A stretch of 64,000 nt of DNA from an uncultured Collinsella sp. GTDB lineage: Bacteria; Actinomycetota; Coriobacteriia; Coriobacteriales; Coriobacteriaceae. The notes under the pieces are model-generated. The model saw nothing but the letters and a program-made list of their open reading frames with translations, was not told where the DNA came from and did not search any database. The stretch covers positions 1-64,000 of the forward strand of contig CABRHH010000008.1 of the NCBI GenBank assembly GCA_902470695.1, in the 5' to 3' direction. Shown piece by piece: positions 52,554 through 61,496 of the stretch. Both the position numbers and the translations under genes were made by a program. How positions within the stretch are numbered: the first letter of the stretch is position 1; every line of letters begins with the position of its first letter.

Positions 52554-53228
52554 CTAGGCTACCACGTAACGCTCGAGCTGAGCGGGCTCGAGTATGGTAA
52601 TCTCGCAGTCTTTCCGACCGGTGCGGATCACGCCCTGCTCTCTGAACCCCCTCAGGATACGATTCACGCTGTTACGCGACGAGATGCCGCAGAACCCGGC
52701 GATATCCTCATTCGTTACGCATAAACCAATCCGCACACCATCTTCAACAGAAACACCGAAATCCCGCGCGACCTCGTACAGGAACGCGCCCACCGCACCG
52801 GTCTTACCGTTCATGGTGAAGCAGCGGGTGCGGTGCATGGCGCGCTCGAGATTCAGGCGGTAGTAGTCCTTCACATAGGACAGCAGGCGCGCATCGCTGT
52901 TCACGCAGTTCCAGAACGTGACGCGCGGCACGCTGAGATACGTGGCGCGCTCGGATTCCACGCGCACGTTGAACGGTGCGTCGGTGAGGTTCGACTCCTC
53001 GTCGCGCAGCAGCGACACCGGGTTGGGCCCTTTGATGTAGGAGATGTTGTACTCGCGACCCTCGCGCATGATCACGCTCGCCTTGACCACGCCGTCGAGC
53101 AGCACGTAGGTGTTCGACTGACCCAAGCCGTAGTAGGAGAGGTATTCCCCGTGGCTTTTGGCTGAAATCGGAACGCCCCGCGCCTTGAGCTGCTCCACCA
53201 GATATGCGTGATCGAGCTCCATCTGCAC
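52554..53228 (-). CDS. larR: Crp/Fnr-family regulator, probable LarR
   Basis: The 224-residue regulator has a cyclic-nucleotide-binding-like N-terminal beta roll (about 20-120) without the glycine/arginine residues of a cAMP site that I could recognise. A long dimer helix follows, then a winged HTH near the C-terminus (VTNEDIAGFCGISSRNSVNRILRGFREQGVI). It lies between larB and the divergent larA, the position of LarR in lactobacilli, where it activates lar genes by sensing the L-/D-lactate balance. Function is inferred from context. An ATG at 53222 is an alternative start. Confidence 0.8.
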   Translation of the reverse strand: MQMELDHAYLVEQLKARGVPISAKSHGEYLSYYGLGQSNTYVLLDGVVKASVIMREGREYNISYIKGPNPVSLLRDEESNLTDAPFNVRVESERATYLSVPRVTFWNCVNSDARLLSYVKDYYRLNLERAMHRTRCFTMNGKTGAVGAFLYEVARDFGVSVEDGVRIGLCVTNEDIAGFCGISSRNSVNRILRGFREQGVIRTGRKDCEITILEPAQLERYVVA

Positions 53229-53269
53229 CTCGTTTTCGCCCGTCTACCTGCCCACTTATGCTGTGGGTA

Positions 53270-53340
53270 GCGCGTTTTTACGCGCAGCAGCCTACCGCTC
53301 GGACACATCAGGTACAGTACCATTTGTTACATACATTTGT
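53270..53340. promoter_or_regulatory. larR-larA divergent control region
   Basis: Three symmetric sites lie in the 183-bp gap: a hairpin GCGCGT-TTTT-ACGCGC (53270-53285), the palindrome GGTAC-A-GTACC (53311-53321) and TGT-TACAT-ACA (53325-53335). One of the last two could bind LarR. I cannot place -35/-10 boxes with confidence. Confidence 0.35.
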
Positions 53341-53411
53341 GTGCGAAGAGAACACCGGCGAGTTCCATAGTGCTGCCGAACCAACAACACCCTTATGAGA
53401 AAGGCCTCCCG

Positions 53412-54686
53412 ATGTTCGAAATCGACGTCCCCTTCGACCACGGCACCAAGCGCGTGGCGCTTAACGAGCGCAACCTCGCCGGCGTGCTCACCGGTCACCA
53501 GAACAGCTTCCATACCGACAAGACCCAGCAGGAGCTGGTTGAGGACGCGCTCGACGCCCCCATTGGCTCGGAGTCGCTCGAGCAGCTCGCTCGCGGCAAA
53601 CGCGACATCGTCATCATCAGCTCCGATCACACGCGCCCCGTGCCCTCGCGTGTGACCATGCCGATCCTGCTGCGTCGCATCCACGCCGCCGCGCCTGAGG
53701 CGCGCGTGCGCATCCTGGTGGCCACCGGCATGCATCGCCCCTCCACCCACGAGGAACTCGTGAACAAGTACGGCGAGCAGATCGTGGCCGACGAGGAGAT
53801 CGTCATGCACGTCGCCACCGACGACGCGGCGATGACCCGCATCGGCACCCTGCCTTCCGGCGGCGAGTGCATCATCAACTCCGTGGCCGCAGGCGCCGAT
53901 CTGCTCATTGCCGAGGGCTTCATCGAGCCGCACTTCTTTGCGGGCTTCTCAGGCAGCCGCAAGTCCGTGCTGCCGGGTGTGGCCTCGTATAAAACCATCA
54001 TGTACAACCACAACGGTGAGTTCGTGAACGACAAGAACTCGCGCGCCGGCAACCTGTCACACAACCGCGTGAACGAGGACATGTTCGCCGCCGCCGAGAT
54101 GGCGCACCTGGCCTTCGTGCTCAACGTGGTGCTCAACGGCTCGCACGAGGTCATCGGCGCGTTCGCCGGCGACCTGCACGCCGCCCACGAGACCGGCTGC
54201 GACTTCGTGCGCGAGCTGGCAGGCGTGAAGGCCGTGGACTGCGACATCGCCATCACCACCAACGGCGGCTACCCGCTCGACCAAAACATCTACCAGGCCG
54301 TGAAGGGCATGTGCGCCGCCGAGGCCACGCTGCCCGAGGGCGGCGTCATCATCTCGGTGGCCGGCTGCGCCGACGGCCACGGCGGCGAGGGCTTCTACCG
54401 CAACATCGCCGACAGCGCGCCGGCGGCCTTCGAGCGCGCCTGCATCGACCGGCCCAAGGACCAGACACTGCCCGACCAGTGGACCAGCCAGATCTTCGCC
54501 CGCATCCTGGCGCATCACCCCGTGATCCTGGTAAGCGACCTGGTGGACCATCAGATGGTTCACGACATGCACATGACGCCGGTCAACACCGTTGAGGAGG
54601 CGCTCCAGCTTGCCTTCAGCCTCAAGGGCGAGGACGCGAAGGTGGCCGTGATCCCCGACGGCCTGGGCGTCGTGGTGAGCCGGTAG
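53412..54686 (+). CDS. larA: Nickel-dependent lactate racemase
   Basis: Interconverts L- and D-lactate with a nickel pincer cofactor covalently held on a lysine. All residues known from the L. plantarum enzyme are present at the same numbers: His108 (ATGMHRP), His174 (EPHFFAG), Lys184 (GSRKS) and His200 (MYNHNG). SDHTRPVPSR at 71-80 is also conserved. Length is 424 residues. ATG 53412 has AGAAAGG upstream. It diverges from larR and is followed after 364 bases by the lactate channel gene. Racemases of this family with other 2-hydroxyacids as substrate also exist. Confidence 0.93.
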   Translation: MFEIDVPFDHGTKRVALNERNLAGVLTGHQNSFHTDKTQQELVEDALDAPIGSESLEQLARGKRDIVIISSDHTRPVPSRVTMPILLRRIHAAAPEARVRILVATGMHRPSTHEELVNKYGEQIVADEEIVMHVATDDAAMTRIGTLPSGGECIINSVAAGADLLIAEGFIEPHFFAGFSGSRKSVLPGVASYKTIMYNHNGEFVNDKNSRAGNLSHNRVNEDMFAAAEMAHLAFVLNVVLNGSHEVIGAFAGDLHAAHETGCDFVRELAGVKAVDCDIAITTNGGYPLDQNIYQAVKGMCAAEATLPEGGVIISVAGCADGHGGEGFYRNIADSAPAAFERACIDRPKDQTLPDQWTSQIFARILAHHPVILVSDLVDHQMVHDMHMTPVNTVEEALQLAFSLKGEDAKVAVIPDGLGVVVSR

Positions 54687-54894
54687 GCCTTCGGGGCTCT
54701 TCGCGCAGCGGGGCGTGGGCACGCGCGGCGGGGCGAGGCCCGATGGCTCGGGGCCTGGGTGCGCGCAGCGGAGTGTGTGAGGCGAGGCGCGTTGGACGGC
54801 GGCGCTTGCGGGCGGGCGCGGGCCGGCGCGGAGCTGTTCGCCCGGCCGTGCGCGGTCAAGCGCCGCACCGAGCACCTAACCGTGTGTAGTCAGG

Positions 54895-55040
54895 CCCGCC
54901 TCCCCCTGCCGCATCTCCACCTCGCCATGCCTCTGCCGCCTTCCATCCCCGCCGCCCCTCTCTATCCCCGCCGTCCCCTGTCTTCACCCCTCTTCTACCA
55001 TTCATCCCTTCCTTTCCTATTCAACCCTTTCTCTCTATAA
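54895..55040 (+). promoter_or_regulatory. Pyrimidine-rich, G-poor leader of larD
   Basis: About 145 bases upstream of larD are nearly all C and T, and G is almost absent after 54940. C-rich, G-poor unstructured RNA is what Rho binds, so a rut site controlling larD is possible. The 54687-54894 part is GC-rich, gene-free and has short GGCGCGGGC-type repeats. Confidence 0.4.
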
Positions 55041-55050
55041 GGAGCTTTTC

Positions 55051-55785
55051 GTGCCGTACAACATCTTTGCCGAGTTCGCCGCCACTGCCCTCATGATCGT
55101 TTTCGGCGTGGGCGTCCACTGCGACGAGGTCCTCAAAGGCAGCAAGTACCGTGGGTCGGGCCACATGTTCGCCATCACCACCTGGTCGTTCGGCATCTCC
55201 GTGTGCCTGTTCATCTTCGGCGGCAGCGTGTGCATGAACCCCGCCATGGCGCTTGCGCAGGCCATCATCGGCCTCATCCCGTGGTCGAGCTTCGTGCCGT
55301 ACGTGATTGCCGAGATGCTCGGCGGCATCTGCGGCGCCGTGATCGCCTGGTTCCTGTACGCCGACGACTTCAAGGCGTCGGCCGACTGCGTTGACCCGGT
55401 GGCGGTGCGCAATATCTTCTCCACCAACCCCACCCAGGAGTCCTACGACCTGCCGCGCAACTTCTTCGTTGAGGCGTTCGATACGTTCGTGTTCCTGACC
55501 GGCATCCTGTGCATTGCCTCGCGCGGCGGGGAGAACGTGCTGTTCGTGGCCGTGTGCGTGGGCCTGCTCGTGTGGGCCGTTGGCATGGGCCTGGGCGGCG
55601 TGACCGGCTTCGCCATGAATCAGGCGCGCGACCTCGGTCCGCGCATCGCCTACCAGCTGCTGCCCATTTCGAACAAATGCGACAACAACTGGAAGTACGG
55701 CCTGCTCGTTCCCGGCATCGCGCCGTTCGTGGGCGCCGTGTGCTCGGCGCTGTTCGTGACCTTCGTGCTGGGGATTACGTTCTAG
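55051..55785 (+). CDS. larD: Aquaglyceroporin-family lactate channel LarD
   Basis: A channel of 244 residues with six membrane helices. The first pore motif is normal (CMNPAMAL). The second, which should be NPARDxGPR, reads NQARDLGPR, so Pro is replaced by Gln. The Arg of the selectivity filter remains. Family members next to larA (GlpF-type LarD) carry lactic acid. GTG 55051 has a strong AAGGAG site six to seven bases upstream. Together with larA it would let both lactate isomers enter or leave the cell. Confidence 0.85.
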   Translation: MPYNIFAEFAATALMIVFGVGVHCDEVLKGSKYRGSGHMFAITTWSFGISVCLFIFGGSVCMNPAMALAQAIIGLIPWSSFVPYVIAEMLGGICGAVIAWFLYADDFKASADCVDPVAVRNIFSTNPTQESYDLPRNFFVEAFDTFVFLTGILCIASRGGENVLFVAVCVGLLVWAVGMGLGGVTGFAMNQARDLGPRIAYQLLPISNKCDNNWKYGLLVPGIAPFVGAVCSALFVTFVLGITF

Positions 55786-55914
55786 AGGCGGGCGGCGGAG
55801 GGCAGCGCGCTGCGGGCCGCGGCGAATCGCGGTGGCCGACGGGCTGCAGGTCGCGGCGGGTTTCAGGCCGCGGACATCGGCGGGATTCAACGGGCTGTGG
55901 CGATCCCGAGCTGT

Positions 55915-56125
55915 CAACCGACTTCCGGGTTCGCTTTCCGGCCATCGGCTTGTTTCCAAGCTCACCCGGCGCCCATCGACGCATCTCGGGTTCGAATTTC
56001 GGACATCGATGCAACTAGGGTTCGCCTACTGGACATCTGGAGGCTGAAAACGGCTCTGGATGGCCACAACCCGAACCCTCGTTGCACGGACGGGTCGAAT
56101 CCGAACCCGATTTTCGCGAGCGAAG
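55915..56125. repeat. Inverted repeat array downstream of larD
   Basis: Three to four GGGTTCG units on the left, the core hairpin at 56031-56065 (GGACATCTGG against CTGGATGGCC around a GAAAA loop) and two mirror units on the right. The gap 55786-55914 holds nothing else. Confidence 0.82.
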
Positions 56126-56157
56126 ACGGACCGCGGCACAAAACCCTCCGACCCGCC

Positions 56158-56187
56158 CGGGCGAGACCGCAAAAGCGGTCTCGCCCG
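56158..56187. terminator. Perfect 13-bp stem terminator between two arrays
   Basis: CGGGCGAGACCGC-AAAA-GCGGTCTCGCCCG lies between the two repeat arrays. A loosely T-rich tail follows on the plus strand. It could end larD transcripts or, from the other side, the lyxose isomerase operon. Confidence 0.7.
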
Positions 56188-56244
56188 TTCTCGTATTTGC
56201 GCACGGCACGCAGACCCGCATCCCAGATGCTGCCCCCGACCGAC

Positions 56245-56690
56245 GACGAGCTTTCGGGTTCGAATTTCGGACATCGACGGGATCCAGGGTTCGCCTCCCT
56301 GCCATCGACAAACCCGGGCTCGCCTTCCGGCCATCGATGAACCCCGGACTCATCTCCTGGCCGTCAACCAACTTCCGGGTTCGCGTCCCAGCCGTCGGTC
56401 GACTTCCAGTTTCGCCCCATATCCATCGGTGCAACTAGGGTCCGCTTTCGCCCATCGACGGGTATACGGGTTCGCTCGGCATCCATCGGCGCATCCCTGG
56501 TTCGGATTTCGGCCATCGACGCAATGTGGGTTCGCCTCCTGGACTTTCAAGGGCCGAAAACGGCTTCAGATGGACAAAGCCCGAACCCGGTTTGCGTGGA
56601 GAGCTCGAATCCGAACCCTCGTTGACCGGACGGACAAGACCCGAACCCTGGATGCGCCGATGGACACGTCCCGAACCCCCGGCTGACCGA
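56245..56690. repeat. Inverted repeat array beside the lyxose isomerase operon
   Basis: About eight left units (GGGTTCG with some variants such as GGGCTCG and TGGTTCG), the core hairpin at 56541-56575 (GCCG-AAAA-CGGC in its middle) and four mirror units. The remaining bases to 56882 hold no gene. Confidence 0.85.
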
Positions 56691-56882
56691 GCGGACACAA
56701 CACGGCCGCCGTCACGCCAACAGGCAAGCCTTAGCCGCGCCAACAGGCGAAAGCAGACCGGCAGCATCCCAATCCCGTCACAAAAACGGCCAAAGCCCAA
56801 ACCCTCACTGCGCAAACGGACACAACACGGACCCTGCACCTACGAACGAATCAGGCCCGGACCTTCGAACACTCAAATAGCG

Positions 56883-57596
56883 CTAGCATTCCCCATCCAT
56901 CGCAACGTTTCCAACATGTGCAGGATAGTCAGAGAACATGAAATGACGCGCCGGCTCATCCTCCTCGACAGACGGTATTCGGTCCTGTGGCTCCTTGAAT
57001 CGATTGTCCGTGTTGTCATCATTGGTCGTTGAGACCTCAAACAGCATGACATCCCCGGTCCCGGGAACCCCCTGCCACTGATGATACTGATAAGGCATCA
57101 GCGTGATGCTCTGACCCGGATGCAGCACAACGCTCCCTCCCGCAGGAACAACTACGCGCTTCCCGTCAATCGAAACGACCACGTCCGCGTCGGTAAAATC
57201 CTCCTTCTCTGGACGAGACTGCCAAAGCGTTATTTCCAGATCTCCGCCACCGCGATTGATGATGTCTTCTATCTTCTGCCAATGGAAATGGAAAGGTAGG
57301 ATCTGCCCGTCGCGCACAAACAGCAGTTTCTCGCAATACGGCTTCCTGTAGACATCCTTATGGTAGAAATTGCCATTGCGGAATACAAAAACCGTGAGAC
57401 CGTATGCAAGAAAATCCCCGGTGCCGAAGTCGGTCACATCCCATCCCAGCATGTTGTCGACCTGCTCGCGCTCGGAATCGTCCACGGCCCGCCAGGCATC
57501 CGGTGTGCGAAACGCCATGGGCGGCAACGGCAACTTAAACTCCTCACACGCCTTCATCACGTACTCGATTGCTCGATTGATTTCCGATCGCTTCAT
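56883..57596 (-). CDS. D-lyxose isomerase (cupin, YdaE-like)
   Basis: Converts D-lyxose to D-xylulose (some members also D-mannose to D-fructose). The cupin fold holds the metal ligands His-x-His and Glu in LPFHFHWQKIEDIINRGGG and a late His in MPYQYHQWQG. The 237-residue length is normal for the Lyx_isomer family. ATG 57596 was chosen over 57605 because GAGAGG is then nine bases away. It is the last gene of the sugar operon, so its product feeds the xylulokinase encoded two genes upstream. Confidence 0.88.
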   Translation of the reverse strand: MKRSEINRAIEYVMKACEEFKLPLPPMAFRTPDAWRAVDDSEREQVDNMLGWDVTDFGTGDFLAYGLTVFVFRNGNFYHKDVYRKPYCEKLLFVRDGQILPFHFHWQKIEDIINRGGGDLEITLWQSRPEKEDFTDADVVVSIDGKRVVVPAGGSVVLHPGQSITLMPYQYHQWQGVPGTGDVMLFEVSTTNDDNTDNRFKEPQDRIPSVEEDEPARHFMFSDYPAHVGNVAMDGEC

Positions 57597-57647
57597 AACA
57601 TGCATCCTCTCTTTTCCGATGGCGACCCTGGCATATCCCAAGAGAGC

Positions 57648-58718
57648 CTAAAACCCGTTCTCCTCCTTGTAGCGAGCAACGTCCTCTTGCGAACCAAGCA
57701 CGCCCACCTCAATCGATACACGCTTGGTCGCCCGTGCCGGCAGGACCTCCAGCCCCCGCTGAGAACGCTCCTCCCTCCTGCCACTCACAAACGCATTGCC
57801 AGGCTCGATGCCCGCCACATAGTTCCCTTGACCCAAGAATTTCCACTGCGTAAAGCAGGGCAGCTGACGACTATCGAACTTTAAAAACACTCCAAGCCCA
57901 ACTCGATCATTCACGATCGCCACCGTTGACATGCCGCCCCTTGCAGCGTTAAGACGATGGTAGTAAACGACATCCTTGTAGCCGGGGGTTGGGCCAACAT
58001 ACCTGTCATGCGGCTCCGCCTGCTCGCTCGCAACGTCATCCCGCGGGACAACGCTGTCCGAATGCGCGAGAAGCCTTGAACCTTCATCAATAACAGGGTG
58101 CCCAATGTTGAAGTGGTACAGAAGCATGATTTCCTGGTCAGTAAACCCCTGGTTTTCGATTTCATCTTCAATTTGAATACTAGTACCGCCCTGCCTCGCC
58201 TTGATGCTTCTGTGCAAAACCAAATTGTGGGCAAGCGCCTTACTTTCGCGCACGTCTCCACACACCTCGTAGACCACCGAACCGTCGTCGCCAACGATCT
58301 CACGCACACAGACCGAAGAGGCGGGAATACTGGAAATGCGCCCGTGCATGGGAAGCGACTCGCCGCCATCGACACAGGGCGCTCCCGTATTCCGCAGCCC
58401 GCCCATCACCAGCAAGCCGCCGCCATAATTCTGAAGCCAGCCATCGGCCGCCTGGTCGCAGTACGCCGGATGGCACTCGCATCCGTAAGCGGGATAGGCC
58501 ATGGGGATTCCTTTGAATGAAAACCGCCCGATATCCATTCCGCGCGACTCATTCACCTCAAACTCAAGACCCGAGCCAGTACGCACCTGCGTAAGGCGCA
58601 CACCGCGAGAACGACCTTCCACCAGCTCAAACCGACGAATGCCGGCAATGCAAGAAGAATCCCCGTAGAACTCGTCCAGATCGCGTTTTTCGTACGCCCT
58701 TCCAAGCATCTCAATCAT
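57648..58718 (-). CDS. DUF4432 aldose 1-epimerase-like protein
   Basis: The 356-residue protein has the galactose-mutarotase superfamily fold; hallmark stretches are NESRGMDIGRFSFKGIPMAY, MHGRISSIPA and LYHFNIGHPVIDEGSRLLAHS. Related enzymes equilibrate sugar anomers or act on unusual ketoses. The start ATG 58718 overlaps the xylulokinase stop by eight bases. In this operon it probably prepares D-lyxose or a related sugar for the isomerase; that is inference from position. Confidence 0.8.
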   Translation of the reverse strand: MIEMLGRAYEKRDLDEFYGDSSCIAGIRRFELVEGRSRGVRLTQVRTGSGLEFEVNESRGMDIGRFSFKGIPMAYPAYGCECHPAYCDQAADGWLQNYGGGLLVMGGLRNTGAPCVDGGESLPMHGRISSIPASSVCVREIVGDDGSVVYEVCGDVRESKALAHNLVLHRSIKARQGGTSIQIEDEIENQGFTDQEIMLLYHFNIGHPVIDEGSRLLAHSDSVVPRDDVASEQAEPHDRYVGPTPGYKDVVYYHRLNAARGGMSTVAIVNDRVGLGVFLKFDSRQLPCFTQWKFLGQGNYVAGIEPGNAFVSGRREERSQRGLEVLPARATKRVSIEVGVLGSQEDVARYKEENGF

Positions 58719-60204
58719 TGACCGCACCGCCCACAAGAGGAAACACGTGCCTTAGTGCCGGATACAGAGATTCAAACGCGCGATAGCGCTCATCGTATCG
58801 CATTGCCGCGGACGCATCCGGCGCAACCAGCTTCGTCGGCCCCGGCACACACGACTGCGCCGCCACCTTCACATCCGGATACAGCCCGCATCCAACCATA
58901 GAAAGGAGGCAGGCGCCATATCCTGGTCCGCCGCTCGAGTCGAGCACGCGCACCGGCATATTGAATACGTCTGCCACGATCTGGCACCATGCATCGTTTT
59001 GAGCACCGCCGCCGCAAAGGGTAAGGTCGTCAACGCGCACCCCGGCGTCCACAGCCACATTGAACGACTGGCGGAGCGCAAAGGTCACGCCCTCAATCAC
59101 CGCCTGCACCATATCTGTGCGAGTCGTATCCATATCCATGCCGACAAATGCGGCGCGAGCGCCCGCATCATTGATAGGCGATCGCTCCCCCATCAAGTAC
59201 GGAAGGAAAAATGTCCGGTTGCGGCCAAAAGAACTGGGAACGATTTTACCGATTTCCTGCGAAAAGCCTGAAGCAAGTATATTCTTGACCCACCATCCGT
59301 TGGCAGAAGCGGCCGAAAGGATACATCCGAGGAGATGGTACGAACCCGTAGCATCAGCGAACGCGTGCAGCCCATCCCCAGCCAGCTCGGGCATCGTCTG
59401 CGCAGGAATGAACACCGTTCCGCTCGTTCCCAGGGAAATGTTGCACTGCCCCTCGCGCACGCATCCCATACCAACCGCTGACGCCGCATTATCCCCAGCC
59501 CCAACAGAAACCCGAACGCCTTGCGGCAAGCCGCAATCCATCGCGGCAGACGCGCTGAGCTTCCCCACAACTTCCCAGCTTTCGCGCACCGATGGCAGCT
59601 GCCGCATATCAACACCAACAAGATCGACCATGAAACGAGACCAGACGCGATTTCGAACGTCAAATAGAAGCGTTCCGCTCGCATCCGAAACATCGGTGCA
59701 GAACATCCCGGTCATACGGTAAACGAGGTAGTCCTTAGGAAGCATCAGCTTGTCAATGCGCTTGAAAAGCTCAGGCTCATGCGCTCGCATCCACAGCAGC
59801 TTTGGCGCCGTAAACCCCGGAAATGCAATATTGCCGCAATGGTCTATAAGGTGTTGCTTCCCAATAGTCCCATTGAAATATGAACACTCTTCAACGCTTC
59901 GACCGTCATTCCAGAGTACGGCGGGCCGGATAACCCTATCGTTCTTGTCGAGCACCACCAGCCCGTGCATCTGCCCCGCAAACGAGATGCCCTCCACAGC
60001 CGCGGGACCGCTTCCCGACTGCACGACCACCTCACGCACGGCAGACACCGCAGCGTCATACCAGTCCTCTGGGTTTTGCTCGGACCACCCGGGCCGAGGG
60101 TGGCTGCACGGATACGAACGGGAGGCCGTTCCAATTACGTTGCCCCGCTTATCGGCAAGCGTTGCCTTGACGGAAGAGGTTCCGATGTCGACTCCGATAA
60201 ACAT
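58711..60204 (-). CDS. xylB: Xylulokinase (FGGY family)
   Basis: Phosphorylates D-xylulose at C5. FGGY motifs are present: FIGVDIGTSSVKATLAD (ATP loop), GISFAGQMHGLVVLD, the catalytic Asp in AGDNAASAVGMG, GTSGTVF, and LCGGGAQNDAWCQIVAD. The substrate-site words WNDGRS and SGPAAVEG match XylB better than the glycerol or ribulose kinases. The 497-residue length is normal. ATG 60204 was preferred to ATG 60216 because GGAGG lies five bases before it. Confidence 0.9.
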   Translation of the reverse strand: MFIGVDIGTSSVKATLADKRGNVIGTASRSYPCSHPRPGWSEQNPEDWYDAAVSAVREVVVQSGSGPAAVEGISFAGQMHGLVVLDKNDRVIRPAVLWNDGRSVEECSYFNGTIGKQHLIDHCGNIAFPGFTAPKLLWMRAHEPELFKRIDKLMLPKDYLVYRMTGMFCTDVSDASGTLLFDVRNRVWSRFMVDLVGVDMRQLPSVRESWEVVGKLSASAAMDCGLPQGVRVSVGAGDNAASAVGMGCVREGQCNISLGTSGTVFIPAQTMPELAGDGLHAFADATGSYHLLGCILSAASANGWWVKNILASGFSQEIGKIVPSSFGRNRTFFLPYLMGERSPINDAGARAAFVGMDMDTTRTDMVQAVIEGVTFALRQSFNVAVDAGVRVDDLTLCGGGAQNDAWCQIVADVFNMPVRVLDSSGGPGYGACLLSMVGCGLYPDVKVAAQSCVPGPTKLVAPDASAAMRYDERYRAFESLYPALRHVFPLVGGAVND

Positions 60205-60215
60205 GGCAGCCTCCA

Positions 60216-61397
60216 TCAGCGACCGCGCGCAGCACGATAGATCGCAACCATATCGGATTCGCGAAGCTTCTTGGCAGAGCCCGCCACGCCTCCCGTAGCA
60301 AGGCTGCAGCTATGGGCCATCTCGGCAATCTGCTCGTCGGTCACATCGACACCGAGCTCCGCGAAATTCGTAGGCATACCGATCTTCCGGTAGAAATCCT
60401 CCTGGGCCTCGATTCCGGCCAATGCCGTCGCGCCGTCATTCCCCGCATCGACAATGCCCCAAACATTCATGGCAAACTTCTTAAACCGTGGCAGACAGTC
60501 GCGATACACATAGCGCGCCCAACTCCCCCAAATGGCAGCAAGCCCCGCACCATGGGCGACATCGAACATGCCTCCCATCTCATGCTCGAGCATGTGGCTG
60601 GCGAAGTCTCCACCATCGTTTCCGCAGCCCGTGAGGCCATTGTGCGCCAAAGAGCCCTCCCACATCACCTCGGCCCGCGCGTCATAGTTCGTGGGATCGT
60701 CCCGCAGAACGAGCGCCTGCTCGGCAACGGTCCGCAGCAGCGCCTCGGCTAAGGCGTCAGTTATTTCCATATTGCCGCCCTGCGTAAAATAGCGTTCCAT
60801 GGTGTGCATCATGATGTCCGTACACCCGCAGGCAGTCTGATACGGAGGCAGCGTCATGGTCAGCTCGGGATTCATGACGGCAAAGCGCGGGCGCGCAAGG
60901 TCGTCGTCATACGGACGCTTGGCGCCGCCGTCGTCCTTCGTAATAACGCACGAATTGCTCATCTCCGAACCAGCCGCCGCAATGGTGAGCACGCACCCAA
61001 CTGGCAAGCACGCGCTGGCACGCCGTTTGCCCTCGAAGAAGTCCCACACATCACCCTCATTGGCAGCTCCGTATGCAATCGCCTTGGCAGAATCGATGAC
61101 GCTACCGCCACCTAGAGCCAAGAGAAAATCAACGCCTTCGCTGCACACCACATCAATACCTTTGTACACCAGTGAAAGATGCGGGTTGGGGACCACCCCG
61201 TCTAGCTCAACGCAGTCGATTCCGTCGGCAGCCAGCGCGACGCGGGCCTTCTCCACAAGAGGACGCACATATTCGCCGCGACCAAAATGCAGGAGCACTT
61301 TCGTTCCGCCAGCCGCCTTTACCAGGTGTCCCACCTGAGATTCAGCGTCTTTTCCAAACAGCACTTTGGTAGGCGCATAGTACTCAAAATCAAACAT
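60216..61397 (-). CDS. Iron-containing alcohol dehydrogenase (BDH/YqhD-like)
   Basis: NAD(P)H-dependent group III dehydrogenase of 393 residues. The nucleotide region GGGSVIDSAKAIAYG and TIAAAGSEMSNSCVI are present. The metal site has Asp in TACGCTDIMMHTME and His residues in FASHMLEHEMGG and FDVAHGAGLA. Family members reduce short aldehydes or oxidise polyols. In a PTS-aldolase operon it could reduce the aldehyde freed by the aldolase. ATG 61397 has GAAAGGAAG upstream; its stop overlaps the alternative xylB ATG. Confidence 0.92.
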   Translation of the reverse strand: MFDFEYYAPTKVLFGKDAESQVGHLVKAAGGTKVLLHFGRGEYVRPLVEKARVALAADGIDCVELDGVVPNPHLSLVYKGIDVVCSEGVDFLLALGGGSVIDSAKAIAYGAANEGDVWDFFEGKRRASACLPVGCVLTIAAAGSEMSNSCVITKDDGGAKRPYDDDLARPRFAVMNPELTMTLPPYQTACGCTDIMMHTMERYFTQGGNMEITDALAEALLRTVAEQALVLRDDPTNYDARAEVMWEGSLAHNGLTGCGNDGGDFASHMLEHEMGGMFDVAHGAGLAAIWGSWARYVYRDCLPRFKKFAMNVWGIVDAGNDGATALAGIEAQEDFYRKIGMPTNFAELGVDVTDEQIAEMAHSCSLATGGVAGSAKKLRESDMVAIYRAARGR

Positions 61398-61412
61398 CGT
61401 CTTCCTTTCACG

Positions 61413-61450
61413 GCCAAAAGCCAGCCACGCCCCGGCAAGCGGCGCGTGGC
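61413..61450 (-). terminator. Intra-operon terminator-like stem between EIIC and ADH genes
   Basis: On the minus strand GCCACGC and GCGTGGC enclose an inner stem and are followed by CTGGCTTTTGG. It could lower expression of the downstream dehydrogenase and kinase genes relative to the PTS genes. Confidence 0.55.
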
Positions 61451-61496
61451 GGGCGCGCCCTACGAACCCAAACCCTATGAAGGAGCGGAGGGCCTG

